Shown here piece by piece: positions 31,715 to 38,753 of a DNA stretch of 49,947 nt (positions within the stretch are counted from its first letter, which is position 1; every line of letters begins with the position of its first letter). This stretch comes from a virus: the IMG/VR virus record IMGVR_UViG_3300025141_000151, positions 1 through 49,947 of that record; one strand, given 5' to 3'. A program made the translations under genes and the position numbers. Below the pieces are notes generated by a model. It was given only the letters and a program-made list of their open reading frames with translations. It made no database searches and was not told the origin of the DNA.

Positions 31715-32085
31715 GAGCACACACAAAACGGGAACTACGAAGATGGAGGGCAATTGACTATTTTTTACGTCGGGATTGGTTCCCTATATGGTTCACCCGA
31801 CAGCCGGAGGCACTTAAAGAGACTTTTCAGTCTCATGTGAAATCGGGTGATTTAGACGCAATGCGCACATTGGTCCGTGACTCAGACTGTCTTGAGATCA
31901 TGACATACGGCGAACTACTGTGGTTGGCAAGAGAGTATCGAATACATAATTATTCACGATTGAATAGAACAGAATTAATGGAGGCAATCCATGCGAAAAG
32001 ACGAGCTAACCAAACTAATCCAGAACAAGATTCGGATGCTGGATACAATTTGCCAGATGGCGGGAGTGGAGCTAAAACTAGCTGA
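31711..32085 (+). CDS. SAP/Rho-N-like domain protein
   Basis: 124 residues, ATG overlapping the polymerase stop (ATGA). The segment 'LLWLAREYRIHNYSRLNRTE' followed by 'LMEAI' fits the SAP/Rho-N helix-extended-loop-helix pattern (L--LA---gI--YSRLnK-ELI-aI), a small nucleic acid-binding motif. The basic N-terminus ('KRELRRWRAIDYFLRRDW') fits with this. The last ~30 residues are low-complexity and overlap the next gene. Confidence 0.6.
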   Translation: MRAHTKRELRRWRAIDYFLRRDWFPIWFTRQPEALKETFQSHVKSGDLDAMRTLVRDSDCLEIMTYGELLWLAREYRIHNYSRLNRTELMEAIHAKRRANQTNPEQDSDAGYNLPDGGSGAKTS

Positions 32086-32305
32086 TGACCTACCGATGTC
32101 AAGACTGTATTTTGTACATACCTGGCTGAAGGGACTGTTGCTTGGCCCTGTCAAGGAGGTGAAAATGTATATGAATGCTACCGATCCTGAGCACTGGGAT
32201 CTGAAGAATCGCAGTTTCCAGCAGCTACCTAAGGTGAAGAAACTCAAGAGAGCGGTATTGGCATTCAAAAAAGCATGTTACAAAGCACCGAAGGAGCTAA
32301 AATGA
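31991..32305 (+). CDS. Hypothetical protein
   Basis: 104 residues, ATG 31991 preceded by GGAGG at 6-nt spacing inside the previous gene (95-nt overlap in another frame). Helical, with a basic C-terminus ('LPKVKKLKRAVLAFKKACYK'). No family recognised. Confidence 0.6.
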   Translation: MRKDELTKLIQNKIRMLDTICQMAGVELKLADDLPMSRLYFVHTWLKGLLLGPVKEVKMYMNATDPEHWDLKNRSFQQLPKVKKLKRAVLAFKKACYKAPKELK

Positions 32306-32538
32306 CCCATCGAGATGTCACTAGAATCCTTCATCAGTGTAAGTTCAAGCCAAAGGGAACAGCTATCAATGAGATGCGGTTCTGTCTGGCAAAGGGACAC
32401 CAGTATTACCGACTACAAGCGAAGATAGCACTTGCTGAGATTGAGGAGTGTACTGATGATGGGATGCTTAAAGCTGGTCTGATTGATGCAATTCGATTCC
32501 TCGCCATAGCAATCCATGAATTGGAGGAACCCTCGTGA
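32302..32538 (+). CDS. Hypothetical protein
   Basis: 78 residues from ATG 32302 with AAGGAG upstream (a start at 32275 lacks this). Helical, 'YRLQAKIALAEIEECTDDGM'. ATGA overlap with the preceding gene and GTGA overlap with the following. Confidence 0.55.
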   Translation: MTHRDVTRILHQCKFKPKGTAINEMRFCLAKGHQYYRLQAKIALAEIEECTDDGMLKAGLIDAIRFLAIAIHELEEPS

Positions 32539-32747
32539 GTAACTTCACTAATGCAATGATTGTGTTCTCACTGTTAACGTTGGGCGTGTTTACCATAATT
32601 AATAACAGTGAAATAGTGGCACTAGAGCGAAAAGTAGCAGATTTGATTGAAGTGGCAGAAGGGCACATGGAGGTAATGCAAGGCCATAGCAAACTACTAG
32701 AAGAATATGACGCCTTAGTTGGAAGGATGATTAAGCTACATGAATAA
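32535..32747 (+). CDS. Membrane-anchored coiled-coil protein
   Basis: 70 residues, GTG start with GGAGG 7 nt upstream. One N-terminal membrane helix ('NAMIVFSLLTLGVFTIINNS') and then a coiled coil ('VALERKVADLIEVAEGHMEV'). Layout resembles i-spanin or holin-associated proteins, but no outer-membrane partner is evident. Confidence 0.55.
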   Translation: MSNFTNAMIVFSLLTLGVFTIINNSEIVALERKVADLIEVAEGHMEVMQGHSKLLEEYDALVGRMIKLHE

Positions 32748-32913
32748 GCTAACTATGTGGTGGCGTCGGCGTAAGCTAAGGAAGCTGCCGACTACGAGTA
32801 AAACCCATGAGAGTGCTTATATAGACTGGGAAATATTATGTTATCGTCGTGATCAGCTAGAGATAATGAACTTTTATCTGAAACATATGGAGTTTGATGA
32901 CTATGCTTATTAG
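32740..32913 (+). CDS. Hypothetical small protein
   Basis: 57 residues, overlapping its neighbours by 8 and 17 nt. Very basic N-terminus (MWWRRRKLRKL) and acidic, aromatic C-terminus (HMEFDDYAY). The next gene's start lies within its end. No family recognised. Confidence 0.45.
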   Translation: MNKLTMWWRRRKLRKLPTTSKTHESAYIDWEILCYRRDQLEIMNFYLKHMEFDDYAY

Positions 32914-33145
32914 TATACTAATGGCGATACTTGTATTGATTATGATGCGGATGTACTACACACAGTACGCCATCGTACAAGGTATAGGGTTAGCATCAAA
33001 AGTGGCCCAAGCACAGGAGCAAGTGAACCAAGACGTACGAACTGCAATTAAACTAAATAGTGAGGCTATATCAATAATATTGGAGGCACTGAAACGTGTT
33101 GAAAGAACTACTGAAGAAGCGAAGAGAAGCGCTAGCGATATGTAG
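32897..33145 (+). CDS. Membrane-anchored coiled-coil protein
   Basis: 82 residues from ATG 32897. N-terminal membrane helix ('LISILMAILVLIMMRMYYTQ') and an amphipathic C-terminal helix ('ISIILEALKRVERTTEEAKR'). Same plan as the protein at 32535-32747. No further match. Confidence 0.55.
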   Translation: MTMLISILMAILVLIMMRMYYTQYAIVQGIGLASKVAQAQEQVNQDVRTAIKLNSEAISIILEALKRVERTTEEAKRSASDM

Positions 33146-33206
33146 GGAGTGTCTGTCGGCCGATTATAGCCCTGATATTACTAGTGACATCCCTTCGTTT
33201 GTGTGA
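33096..33206 (+). CDS. Tiny CxxC-containing protein
   Basis: 36 residues; GTG 33096 with GGAGG 9-10 nt upstream, inside the previous gene. 'LLKKRREALAICRECLSADY' holds one CxxC. It overlaps the next gene. Short, so uncertain. Confidence 0.35.
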   Translation: MLKELLKKRREALAICRECLSADYSPDITSDIPSFV

Positions 33207-33414
33207 TAAGTGTGGTCACACATGGACGTTCGGCAAGAGTGGCGGTAAGTACGCTCAATACAGTGAGGATACTATCGCTCAGACAAGAGCTAAGGTGGAT
33301 GAGCAACCTAATACGTCCACCTCCAGTCAAGAGACCATTGATAAACTGAAGGCATCACTTTCAGGCAATGTGGAGTATACAATCAATGACGCCCTCAACT
33401 GGATTGACCTCTAG
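33184..33414 (+). CDS. Small zinc-binding protein
   Basis: 76 residues, 'LRLCDKCGHTWTFGKSGGKY' carries a CDKCGH zinc knuckle. Start is uncertain: GTG 33184 has no clear ribosome site; TTG 33199 is an alternative. The rest is low-complexity with a short acidic helix. Confidence 0.45.
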   Translation: MTSLRLCDKCGHTWTFGKSGGKYAQYSEDTIAQTRAKVDEQPNTSTSSQETIDKLKASLSGNVEYTINDALNWIDL

Positions 33415-33589
33415 GGATGATTTACCTGTGACTATACATGAGAAGGAAGTAAATGCTTTCGTTAAGAAGCGTGAATGTGAGCGTAAGCGTAAGCAACGTA
33501 CCCATCAGGTATACTGGAGGAATTATTACTATGACGATTATGGAGATGGTTACGGCGACGACTCACTATTTGATGCTGGTGATCCCTAA
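33386..33589 (+). CDS. Hypothetical protein with basic core and D/Y/G-rich tail
   Basis: ATG 33386 has GGAG 10 nt upstream; GTG 33428 is an alternative start. The core 'VKKRECERKRKQRTHQVYW' is basic and the tail 'YYYDDYGDGYGDDSLFDAGD' is acidic and tyrosine/glycine-rich. Unknown function. Confidence 0.45.
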   Translation: MTPSTGLTSRDDLPVTIHEKEVNAFVKKRECERKRKQRTHQVYWRNYYYDDYGDGYGDDSLFDAGDP

Positions 33590-33601
33590 AGGAACTGAGC
33601 T

Positions 33602-33841
33602 ATGCACTTATGGCAAGCAACATACTTATACAAGGATAAATGGAAGGCAGAATGGGTGGAGAGAGTGGCGTATGTAGCCACTGAAGGTGATAGCATACGC
33701 GATGTGACTCGCACAATAATGGCTATGTACCCAAAGTATAATGAGCCCTATATTGACGTACAAAAGGCGACTATGATGGGCCAGGTGCACGTCGAGAAAA
33801 CAGTAGAATATGGAAGGATAATCAATGAAAATATCGACTAA
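33602..33841 (+). CDS. Hypothetical protein
   Basis: 79 residues, ATG with AAAGGA upstream. 'MHLWQATYLYKDKWKAEWVE' and 'SIRDVTRTIMAMYPKYNEPY' suggest a small alpha/beta protein, similar in opening to the 65-residue protein at 38024 (TYLYK). No family recognised. Confidence 0.55.
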   Translation: MHLWQATYLYKDKWKAEWVERVAYVATEGDSIRDVTRTIMAMYPKYNEPYIDVQKATMMGQVHVEKTVEYGRIINENID

Positions 33842-34148
33842 GCTGGCTATATGGGTAATTGTGGTTGGGGTACACTGTTGGCTCTGGAGCTTCCTACTTG
33901 AGAAGCCAAAGGAACCGAAGTCTCCCGAGATGTCACTCAACGCTGGGGGAACCGAGCTATGGCGGCATAGCGTTGATAGTGCCCCTACCGAACACTCCGT
34001 CTTCCTACCAATTAGTGAGCCAACAGAAATACCTGATGTAGGGATCAAAGTATACTACAGGGATAAGCTGATGTTAAAAGTAGACACAAATGGTGGTGTG
34101 TGGTCAAGTGATAAGAAGTGGTTCAATCTGTATGAGGAGTCCAAATGA
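33825..34148 (+). CDS. Membrane-anchored protein sharing a 44-nt module with another gene
   Basis: 107 residues with an N-terminal membrane anchor or signal ('KLAIWVIVVGVHCWLWSFLL') followed by a proline/acidic stretch. The C-terminal 'VWSSDKKWFNLYEE' is encoded by 34097-34140, a perfect 44-nt copy of 37916-37959 in the otherwise unrelated gene at 37821. Start overlaps the previous stop. Confidence 0.55.
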   Translation: MKISTKLAIWVIVVGVHCWLWSFLLEKPKEPKSPEMSLNAGGTELWRHSVDSAPTEHSVFLPISEPTEIPDVGIKVYYRDKLMLKVDTNGGVWSSDKKWFNLYEESK

Positions 34149-34291
34149 TTATTATAGTTATTGTAGTGTTGACTCTCATCCTGTTGTTGGAGGTGTCAGA
34201 TGAACTATTCACCTACTTAAGGATGAGACAATGCAGTCTGAAGAAACTGGAGCAGAGAGTAACGGAACTGGAGCGAAGAAGTAATGATTAA
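34145..34291 (+). CDS. Small membrane protein with coiled-coil tail
   Basis: 48 residues, ATGA-coupled on its left. Membrane helix 'IIIVIVVLTLILLLEVSDEL' then a charged coiled coil 'LKKLEQRVTELERRS'. Overlaps the next start by 8 nt. Confidence 0.55.
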   Translation: MIIIVIVVLTLILLLEVSDELFTYLRMRQCSLKKLEQRVTELERRSND

Positions 34292-34622
34292 GTTCGAACT
34301 AGGCAGCAGCTACGTCGTTAGTCCGTTGGTACGGTACACGCAGACTAATCTATTCTTCCTGTTCAAGGGGAACCTTATCAAGAGGCATGTCTATAAGCAT
34401 CTGATGATGCAATGCAACAGATGCATGGCATGGATTCGAGTGAAGTCAGTGCGTAGCGACTGCGAAACATGTGGCTGCCGACACAATACCAGAACAATAG
34501 AGGAGGTACTTGAATGTGGAAGCTTTCCAGACAAGCGCACACAACAAGGAAGCGAAGATACAGAAAGCGATCAAACTGATGCTGGAGAAGCGAAGTTGGT
34601 TCGTGAAAGTGACGACAGCTAG
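34284..34622 (+). CDS. Zinc-binding hypothetical protein
   Basis: 112 residues. 'MMQCNRCMAWIRVKSVRSDC' continues with ETCGC, giving CxxC...CxxCxC spacing for one zinc. The C-terminal ~35 residues are acidic and low-complexity, and overlap the nuclease gene in another frame. Confidence 0.55.
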   Translation: MIKFELGSSYVVSPLVRYTQTNLFFLFKGNLIKRHVYKHLMMQCNRCMAWIRVKSVRSDCETCGCRHNTRTIEEVLECGSFPDKRTQQGSEDTESDQTDAGEAKLVRESDDS

Positions 34623-34866
34623 TCAGTATATGAGTGGGTTCCCTGATTTGTTTGCTACACACAAAGACTACGGTCAACGCTGGATCGAGGTGAAGCTACC
34701 TGGCATGAAAGGCAGTCACTTCACAAAAGCACAACTGAAGGACTTCCCTCAGTTTGAGAAACACGGCTGTGGCATCTGGATAATGACAGCCGACACAGAG
34801 AGAGAATACATGAAGCTATTTAATAAGTCGAACTGGTCAACCTATTTGTTTTTGAAGAGGAAATAA
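34516..34866 (+). CDS. VRR-NUC domain nuclease
   Basis: 116 residues from GTG 34516, 9 nt after AGGAGG (TTG 34510 is too close to it). The motif set 'SGFPDLFATHKDYGQRWIEV' and 'KLPGMKGSHFTKAQLKDFPQ' is the VRR-NUC core (G-PDL...W-EVK...Q), with catalytic D in GFPDL and E-x-K in IEVK. Stand-alone phage VRR-NUC proteins are thought to cut branched DNA, so a role in recombination or resolution of replication intermediates is likely. Confidence 0.85.
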   Translation: MEAFQTSAHNKEAKIQKAIKLMLEKRSWFVKVTTASQYMSGFPDLFATHKDYGQRWIEVKLPGMKGSHFTKAQLKDFPQFEKHGCGIWIMTADTEREYMKLFNKSNWSTYLFLKRK

Positions 34867-34868
34867 TC

Positions 34869-35072
34869 ATGTGTGGCAAAGAAGTATGTCGAATTGCTAT
34901 GATAGTCGCCTGCGGAGTAGTAGGCATCGCACTGTGCGTCACAGCATTTGTATGTCAAAGTAAGAATGTAGAGGGTGCCTGGGTGATCGGAGTGCCAGCA
35001 GTGTTACTACTCCATGCTTGTGGGCACGGACTAAGAGGTACACCATATGAAAATCCAAAAGATAATCAGTAG
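34869..35072 (+). CDS. Small two-helix membrane protein
   Basis: 67 residues with two hydrophobic stretches ('IAMIVACGVVGIALCVTAFV' and 'GVPAVLLLHACGHG'). It is cysteine-rich and ends in a polar tail. Possible holin-like size and layout, but no lysin is recognised near it. Confidence 0.6.
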   Translation: MCGKEVCRIAMIVACGVVGIALCVTAFVCQSKNVEGAWVIGVPAVLLLHACGHGLRGTPYENPKDNQ

Positions 35073-35262
35073 GAACAGAAGGGACTTCGTAGCTAAATAT
35101 ATTTGTGAACACTGCACGGCGACCGTTACGACACATGGCTATGATGACGCTCATTTCCATAATGAGGTGGTTCCTGCCATGGTGTGCAAGATATGTGGTA
35201 AGACAGCCGGCATTGATTACTTGTCGCTGGCGACTAAGTATGATGCAGAGGAGGTAGTATGA
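35047..35262 (+). CDS. Conserved phage zinc-ribbon protein
   Basis: 71 residues. 'MKIQKIISRNRRDFVAKYIC', EHC, 'GYDDAHFHNEVVPAMVCKIC' and GKTA match a widespread phage family (MKIQKIISRNRRDF-AIY-CEHC...GYDD--FH--VIP-M-CK-CGK-A) of unknown function. Two CxxC pairs form one ribbon. Its ATG is inside the previous gene; it is ATGA-coupled to the next. Confidence 0.8.
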   Translation: MKIQKIISRNRRDFVAKYICEHCTATVTTHGYDDAHFHNEVVPAMVCKICGKTAGIDYLSLATKYDAEEVV

Positions 35263-35447
35263 TAAGAACCCCCGAGGAAAGGACTAAATCGTTATTTGAT
35301 TTAGCTGAACAACAGGGGTTAGACGCACCCACTGAGGATATGGTCCAGGATGCAATCAATGACGCTATGGCTGATGCATTGGCCAACTATAGCACACCGA
35401 AAGAGTATGAGCGTTTCTATTCTGACTGGGAACATAGGTGTTACTAA
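35259..35447 (+). CDS. Hypothetical small acidic protein
   Basis: 62 residues, ATGA-coupled to the zinc-ribbon gene. Mostly helical and acidic ('TEDMVQDAINDAMADALANY'). No family recognised. Confidence 0.55.
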   Translation: MIRTPEERTKSLFDLAEQQGLDAPTEDMVQDAINDAMADALANYSTPKEYERFYSDWEHRCY

Positions 35448-35448
35448 T

Positions 35449-35901
35449 ATGGGCCTAGACACATCACATGACTGCTGGAGTGGCGGATACGGAGCCTTCA
35501 TGACATGGCGGGAGGCTATAGCAAAAGCTGCTGGTTACCCGCCGTTAAGGCTAATGCAAGGATTCTATAAGCCTAGGTATGCCTTTAAACTACAGTTTGA
35601 CAGTCCATTCTTTGGCACAGTTGAACAGGATGTATACATAAAGCAACTACTACGATCAGTAGCCGGTAAGCTACCTATCGAGTGGGACTATTACAGCCAG
35701 GATGTACTAACGTCACTACTTAGTCACAGTGACTGTGATGGTATCCTTGAGTGTGATATATGCAGTGATCTAGCGGGGCGTTTAGACGAGCTACTACCCA
35801 AGTTGGAGCAGGAAGATGACTGGATACTGCCGGCAACGATACAATTCATTGGTGGACTACGCGAAGCCTACCTCGCCGGGGAAGATGTGGTATTCTCATG
35901 A
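35449..35901 (+). CDS. Conserved phage protein (MGLDTSHDCW family)
   Basis: 150 residues from ATG 35449; a longer in-frame extension upstream overlaps other genes and is rejected. The opening 'MGLDTSHDCWSGGYGAFMTW' followed by REAIAKAAG is a widespread phage signature (MGLDT-HDCWHG-Y-AF--WR--IA--AG) of unknown function. 'HSDCDGILECDICSDLAGRL' (S-CDG-I) is also conserved in the family; H/D/C residues suggest metal binding. Confidence 0.7.
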   Translation: MGLDTSHDCWSGGYGAFMTWREAIAKAAGYPPLRLMQGFYKPRYAFKLQFDSPFFGTVEQDVYIKQLLRSVAGKLPIEWDYYSQDVLTSLLSHSDCDGILECDICSDLAGRLDELLPKLEQEDDWILPATIQFIGGLREAYLAGEDVVFS

Positions 35902-36143
35902 GATCCGACATGCGCTGGCGCAGATTAAGTGATACCGAATCAATTGCGCACATGGATGGTGCTGTAATATTTAGGTACATTGAATACTATCATAGATCAC
36001 ACGGTACCAACTATAAGGCGTTGCGATGCAACCTACCTATTCGATTAGGTATGCATGTAATCAACGAGACTACTACCTTTCAAGTAGTCCCAGGTATCTG
36101 TACTCAGGATATCTTCGTGGATAGTTACCGGCATGCCAAATGA
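35898..36143 (+). CDS. Hypothetical protein
   Basis: 81 residues, ATGA-coupled to the previous gene. Beta-like ('MDGAVIFRYIEYYHRSHGTN'). No family recognised. Confidence 0.55.
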   Translation: MRSDMRWRRLSDTESIAHMDGAVIFRYIEYYHRSHGTNYKALRCNLPIRLGMHVINETTTFQVVPGICTQDIFVDSYRHAK

Positions 36144-36187
36144 TTGGCTAAGGCTATAAGTTAGCAGTTTGCAAGGAGATTATACTC

Positions 36188-36427
36188 GTGAAGGTCAATG
36201 TCTGCCATTCTGACTATATTGAAATCGCCCATAGAATAACTGAGGAAATGATTAAAGGAGGACCGTTGCCGCACCCTAAGATGGAAAGAGGACCGGATCA
36301 TGTACGGATTGATTTGGAGCACTGCACACTATATGGCTTCGTTAGCGATTGGGTTATCCTCGGGGAGGGTGAGCCCGACATAGTGTCGGCAAACACATAC
36401 AGATGTAATTACGCTGAGGTAAAGTAA
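36188..36427 (+). CDS. Hypothetical protein
   Basis: 79 residues, GTG start with AAGGAG upstream. Alpha then beta pattern ('YIEIAHRITEEMIKGG', 'VRIDLEHCTLYGFVSDWVIL'). One base separates it from the NYN gene. No family recognised. Confidence 0.55.
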   Translation: MKVNVCHSDYIEIAHRITEEMIKGGPLPHPKMERGPDHVRIDLEHCTLYGFVSDWVILGEGEPDIVSANTYRCNYAEVK

Positions 36428-36428
36428 T

Positions 36429-36908
36429 ATGAAAGTGTCCGTTTATGTTGACATCAGTAACTTGTTCTTTGCGTTGAAAAGTACGTATGATGGAGGGAAA
36501 CTGAACTATAAGAAATTGTATGGGTATTGTAGTGAGCTAGGTGAAGTGGTGGTGGCCCGAGCCTACGGTGGCTATTTCAAAGGCAATAAGAAATTCATCG
36601 ATGCCCTCACACACGCCGGATTCGAGCCTAGATTCCAGCCGTGTAAGGTGTACAAAGAAAGGGTTAAATGTAACGTCGATCCCGAATTATCCATGGATAT
36701 AATCGAACACGTGAACTCCACCGACACTGATATGATTATACTCTGTTCGGCTGATGGTGATTTCCGCCGTACAATTGAGTATTGTCAAAGTAAGAGGGTG
36801 AGGGTCACAGTGATAGCTCGACAGATAAGTAAGGCGCTATTGAATGTAGCTGATCATTGTGTTGAGATACCGAGGAGCCTACTTTATGAAGATGATAAAA
36901 GTAAATGA
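36429..36908 (+). CDS. NYN/PIN-like ribonuclease domain protein
   Basis: 159 residues. 'VSVYVDISNLFFALK' has the first catalytic Asp (D8), 'VDPELSMDIIEHVNSTDTDM' has the second acidic cluster and 'ILCSADGDFRRTIEYCQSKR' has the S-DGDF/R signature of NYN (LabA/DUF88-like) domains, ending in 'GVRVTVIA'-type strand (here RVRVTVIARQ). These domains cleave RNA with a metal ion; a role in mRNA or tRNA processing during infection is possible. It overlaps the next gene by 23 nt. Confidence 0.8.
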   Translation: MKVSVYVDISNLFFALKSTYDGGKLNYKKLYGYCSELGEVVVARAYGGYFKGNKKFIDALTHAGFEPRFQPCKVYKERVKCNVDPELSMDIIEHVNSTDTDMIILCSADGDFRRTIEYCQSKRVRVTVIARQISKALLNVADHCVEIPRSLLYEDDKSK

Positions 36909-37350
36909 AGATCAGTGTATGGTTGCGTCGTGGGCGATGGCATTGAGTACGACAATAGATACGTTAGTGGAGGAGATTGGTGTTGACGGTAGGGAGTGGG
37001 TATGGCCGGAAGCCGGCACTACACCGGCTAAGCGTCGCTCCCATCATCCTCTCGAATTCTACCATAGCTGCCTCAAGCGCAATAAGATTCCTGTTTATGT
37101 AATCAATCGGCCCGGCCTCAGTCCTGGCACCAATTACGAACCAATCGAGATAGTGTATAGTGTGCCTGATTATAAGCGGGCTGTACTCATGGATAATACT
37201 CACGCTGTCGCCTATGATGGTACCTATTATTATGATCCTGCCGATGGAATCAAAAAGGACACATTTGATTGGAGAATCGGTTGGGCCTTGATTGATTTGA
37301 TTACACTGAATACAATGCACAAAGATATAGTAATTAACGAAATAGTGTAG
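36886..37350 (+). CDS. C39-like papain-fold cysteine peptidase
   Basis: 154 residues from ATG 36886, preceded by GAGGAG. 'VNEDQCMVASWAMALSTTID' carries the catalytic Cys (C11) after Gln, as in C39-like folds; 'MDNTHAVAYDG' gives the His (H106) and 'YYYDPADG' the Asp (D117). The middle 'HHPLEFYHSCLKRNKIPVYV' matches the phage members of this fold. Substrate unknown. It is the last gene before a strong promoter. Confidence 0.65.
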   Translation: MKMIKVNEDQCMVASWAMALSTTIDTLVEEIGVDGREWVWPEAGTTPAKRRSHHPLEFYHSCLKRNKIPVYVINRPGLSPGTNYEPIEIVYSVPDYKRAVLMDNTHAVAYDGTYYYDPADGIKKDTFDWRIGWALIDLITLNTMHKDIVINEIV

Positions 37351-37367
37351 TAATTCCGACATATTGC

Positions 37368-37396
37368 TTGACAAAAGCCCTCTCGCGTGTTATATT
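37368..37396 (+). promoter_or_regulatory. Near-consensus sigma70 promoter
   Basis: TTGACA (37368-37373), 17-nt spacer, TATATT (37391-37396). This is the best promoter-like sequence I found in the window. It reads rightward into the block of small genes starting at 37468 and could be used by host RNA polymerase early in infection. Confidence 0.8.
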
Positions 37397-37407
37397 AATA
37401 ATGGGTG

Positions 37408-37436
37408 GATTACGCGCGGGCCGCGTAATCAAATCA
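37408..37436. promoter_or_regulatory. Operator-like palindrome at the transcription start
   Basis: GATTACGCG (37408-37416) and CGCGTAATC (37422-37430) form a 9+5+9 palindrome, placed just after the -10 box. It continues into AATCAAATCA, so CGCGTAATCAAATCA here differs by one base from CGTGTAATCAAATCA in the origin inverted repeat (22843-22857). A repressor bound here would block the promoter. Confidence 0.75.
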
Positions 37437-37467
37437 AACGTGGGTGTGACCAGTATGGAGGTTGATT

Positions 37468-37590
37468 ATGGAATCAGAAGAGACAATCACATGGAACACA
37501 GAACCGATGACGGCACCAGAGTGTGTTAGATTATTGCTCCTGTTTGAAAAGAATAGGATCTGTCTAGCACGAACTAAAAAAGGATATTGA
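37468..37590 (+). CDS. Small protein, first gene after the 37.37-kb promoter
   Basis: 40 residues, ATG preceded by TGGAGG. 'MESEETITWNTEPMTAPECV' then a helix 'RLLLLFEKNRICLART'. Function unknown. Confidence 0.5.
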   Translation: MESEETITWNTEPMTAPECVRLLLLFEKNRICLARTKKGY

Positions 37591-37599
37591 GGTGGAGTT

Positions 37600-37824
37600 A
37601 TGAGTGAGCAGAGTGTAATTATGCGTGGCATCAGGGATGGTCTAGAGGACGTGTGGATACGCTGTCACGCAGAGAATATCGTGGCGTTGCGCGAGATGCG
37701 CGAGAAGCTGAAGCCAATTAAGCGGGATTATATGCTCAACAGTACCCACCACAAAGAGCTATTTGTGTTAGCTTGCCAAATGGAACTGATTATCGAATCA
37801 ATGGAGAGGGAGAGTATGGGATGA
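37600..37824 (+). CDS. Small helical protein with the GIRDGLEDVWIR module
   Basis: 74 residues, ATG with GAGGTGGAG upstream. The N-terminal 'GIRDGLEDVWIR' is encoded by 37628-37663, a perfect 36-nt copy of 42166-42201, which encodes the C-terminal part of an unrelated gene. The rest is helical. ATGA-coupled to the next gene. Confidence 0.55.
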   Translation: MSEQSVIMRGIRDGLEDVWIRCHAENIVALREMREKLKPIKRDYMLNSTHHKELFVLACQMELIIESMERESMG

Positions 37825-38027
37825 CTACTATACAAAGATTACAGAAAATGAGGGATGAAGTAATTAAGGAAAGGATAAAGTATTGTCGTAAGGTATACGG
37901 CGAGCGCGTAGGTGATGTGTGGTCAAGTGATAAGAAGTGGTTCAATCTGTATGAGGAGTGGCTAGTTCTGAACAATCTAGTAACACAATTTGATCACACT
38001 ATTGAAGACTTGAGGGATCTACAATGA
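37821..38027 (+). CDS. Small helical protein with the VWSSDKKWFNLYEE module
   Basis: 68 residues from ATG 37821. A basic helix ('MRDEVIKERIKYCRKVYGER') precedes 'DVWSSDKKWFNLYEEW' (37916-37959, perfect 44-nt repeat of 34097-34140). ATGA-coupled on both sides. Confidence 0.55.
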   Translation: MTTIQRLQKMRDEVIKERIKYCRKVYGERVGDVWSSDKKWFNLYEEWLVLNNLVTQFDHTIEDLRDLQ

Positions 38028-38221
38028 AAACATACCTATACAAGATCGGCCGAGCTACGGTAGGTAAGATAGTCCATATTCAAAAAGATAAATGGACGCT
38101 GATTCTGCCGTACAGCGCTGAAGTAAGTGCCTATACTAATCTACGCGACGCAAAGAGGGAGCTATTTGGGCGGTTTCCTCTTGAGGTGCAAGGGAGCATC
38201 TGCACTGTGGTGACGAAATGA
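38024..38221 (+). CDS. Hypothetical small protein
   Basis: 65 residues, beta then helix ('TYLYKIGRATVGKIVHIQKD', 'NLRDAKRELFGRFPL'). ATGA-coupled on both sides. Confidence 0.55.
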   Translation: MKTYLYKIGRATVGKIVHIQKDKWTLILPYSAEVSAYTNLRDAKRELFGRFPLEVQGSICTVVTK

Positions 38222-38415
38222 ATATACCACCAGTGCCAGGATTGTATCTGATTCAAGGTCACAATAGAGCTAATAACACGTGGATGCTCGCCGCATGGAC
38301 AGGTAAGGCGTGGCTTAACGCTGTGCATGACACGAAGTGGCTTATGATCAACGTGGGACAATGGAAGCATCTGACGATGCAACAGAATCTCGACATCGCA
38401 AGGAGTATATCATAA
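38218..38415 (+). CDS. Hypothetical small protein with the WLNAVHD module
   Basis: 65 residues, ATGA-coupled. 'KAWLNAVHDTKWLMINVGQW' shares WLNAVHD-KWL with the next protein; the DNA (38310-38342 and 38474-38506) is about 27/33 identical, pointing to an older module duplication. Confidence 0.5.
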   Translation: MNIPPVPGLYLIQGHNRANNTWMLAAWTGKAWLNAVHDTKWLMINVGQWKHLTMQQNLDIARSIS

Positions 38416-38753
38416 TGGACTACGGTTTTATCAATGTATTTCGTAATCAGGCTGCATCCATAGTATTCACTAGGTGGCTAAACGCCGTCCATGACGGTAA
38501 GTGGCTATTGAGTAAAGACGAGAGTGACTCAATCATTGATGTGCGTGAGGAGGATGAGGCACGAGCACTAGTGGCGGAGCTACGGTCACTACCATCAGAT
38601 ACCATCTTCGTGGACTCATTTGGTGATGTATACCCTCTCGTACAACTATTTGACATCCTTGAGGTCTCAGCCTATTTAGTCAAGGATGCCGAGGGTTGGT
38701 ACCGCCCGTTGGGTAGTTTCAAGCCGTTGCTACAGGAGGGGCGTAAATGCTAA
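38415..38753 (+). CDS. Hypothetical protein with the WLNAVHD module
   Basis: 112 residues from ATG 38415, preceded by AAGGAG. The longer frame starting at 38337 overlaps the previous gene and is rejected. 'FTRWLNAVHDGKWLLSKDES' carries the module. The rest is alpha/beta, with the C-terminal segment 'LVKDAEGWYRPLGSFKPLLQ'. No family recognised. Confidence 0.5.
   Translation: MDYGFINVFRNQAASIVFTRWLNAVHDGKWLLSKDESDSIIDVREEDEARALVAELRSLPSDTIFVDSFGDVYPLVQLFDILEVSAYLVKDAEGWYRPLGSFKPLLQEGRKC

Noticed and set aside
32535-33145. Two membrane-anchored coiled-coil proteins as a spanin pair
   Set aside because: Layout fits an inner-membrane spanin, but neither has a lipobox or outer-membrane signal and no endolysin is recognised nearby.
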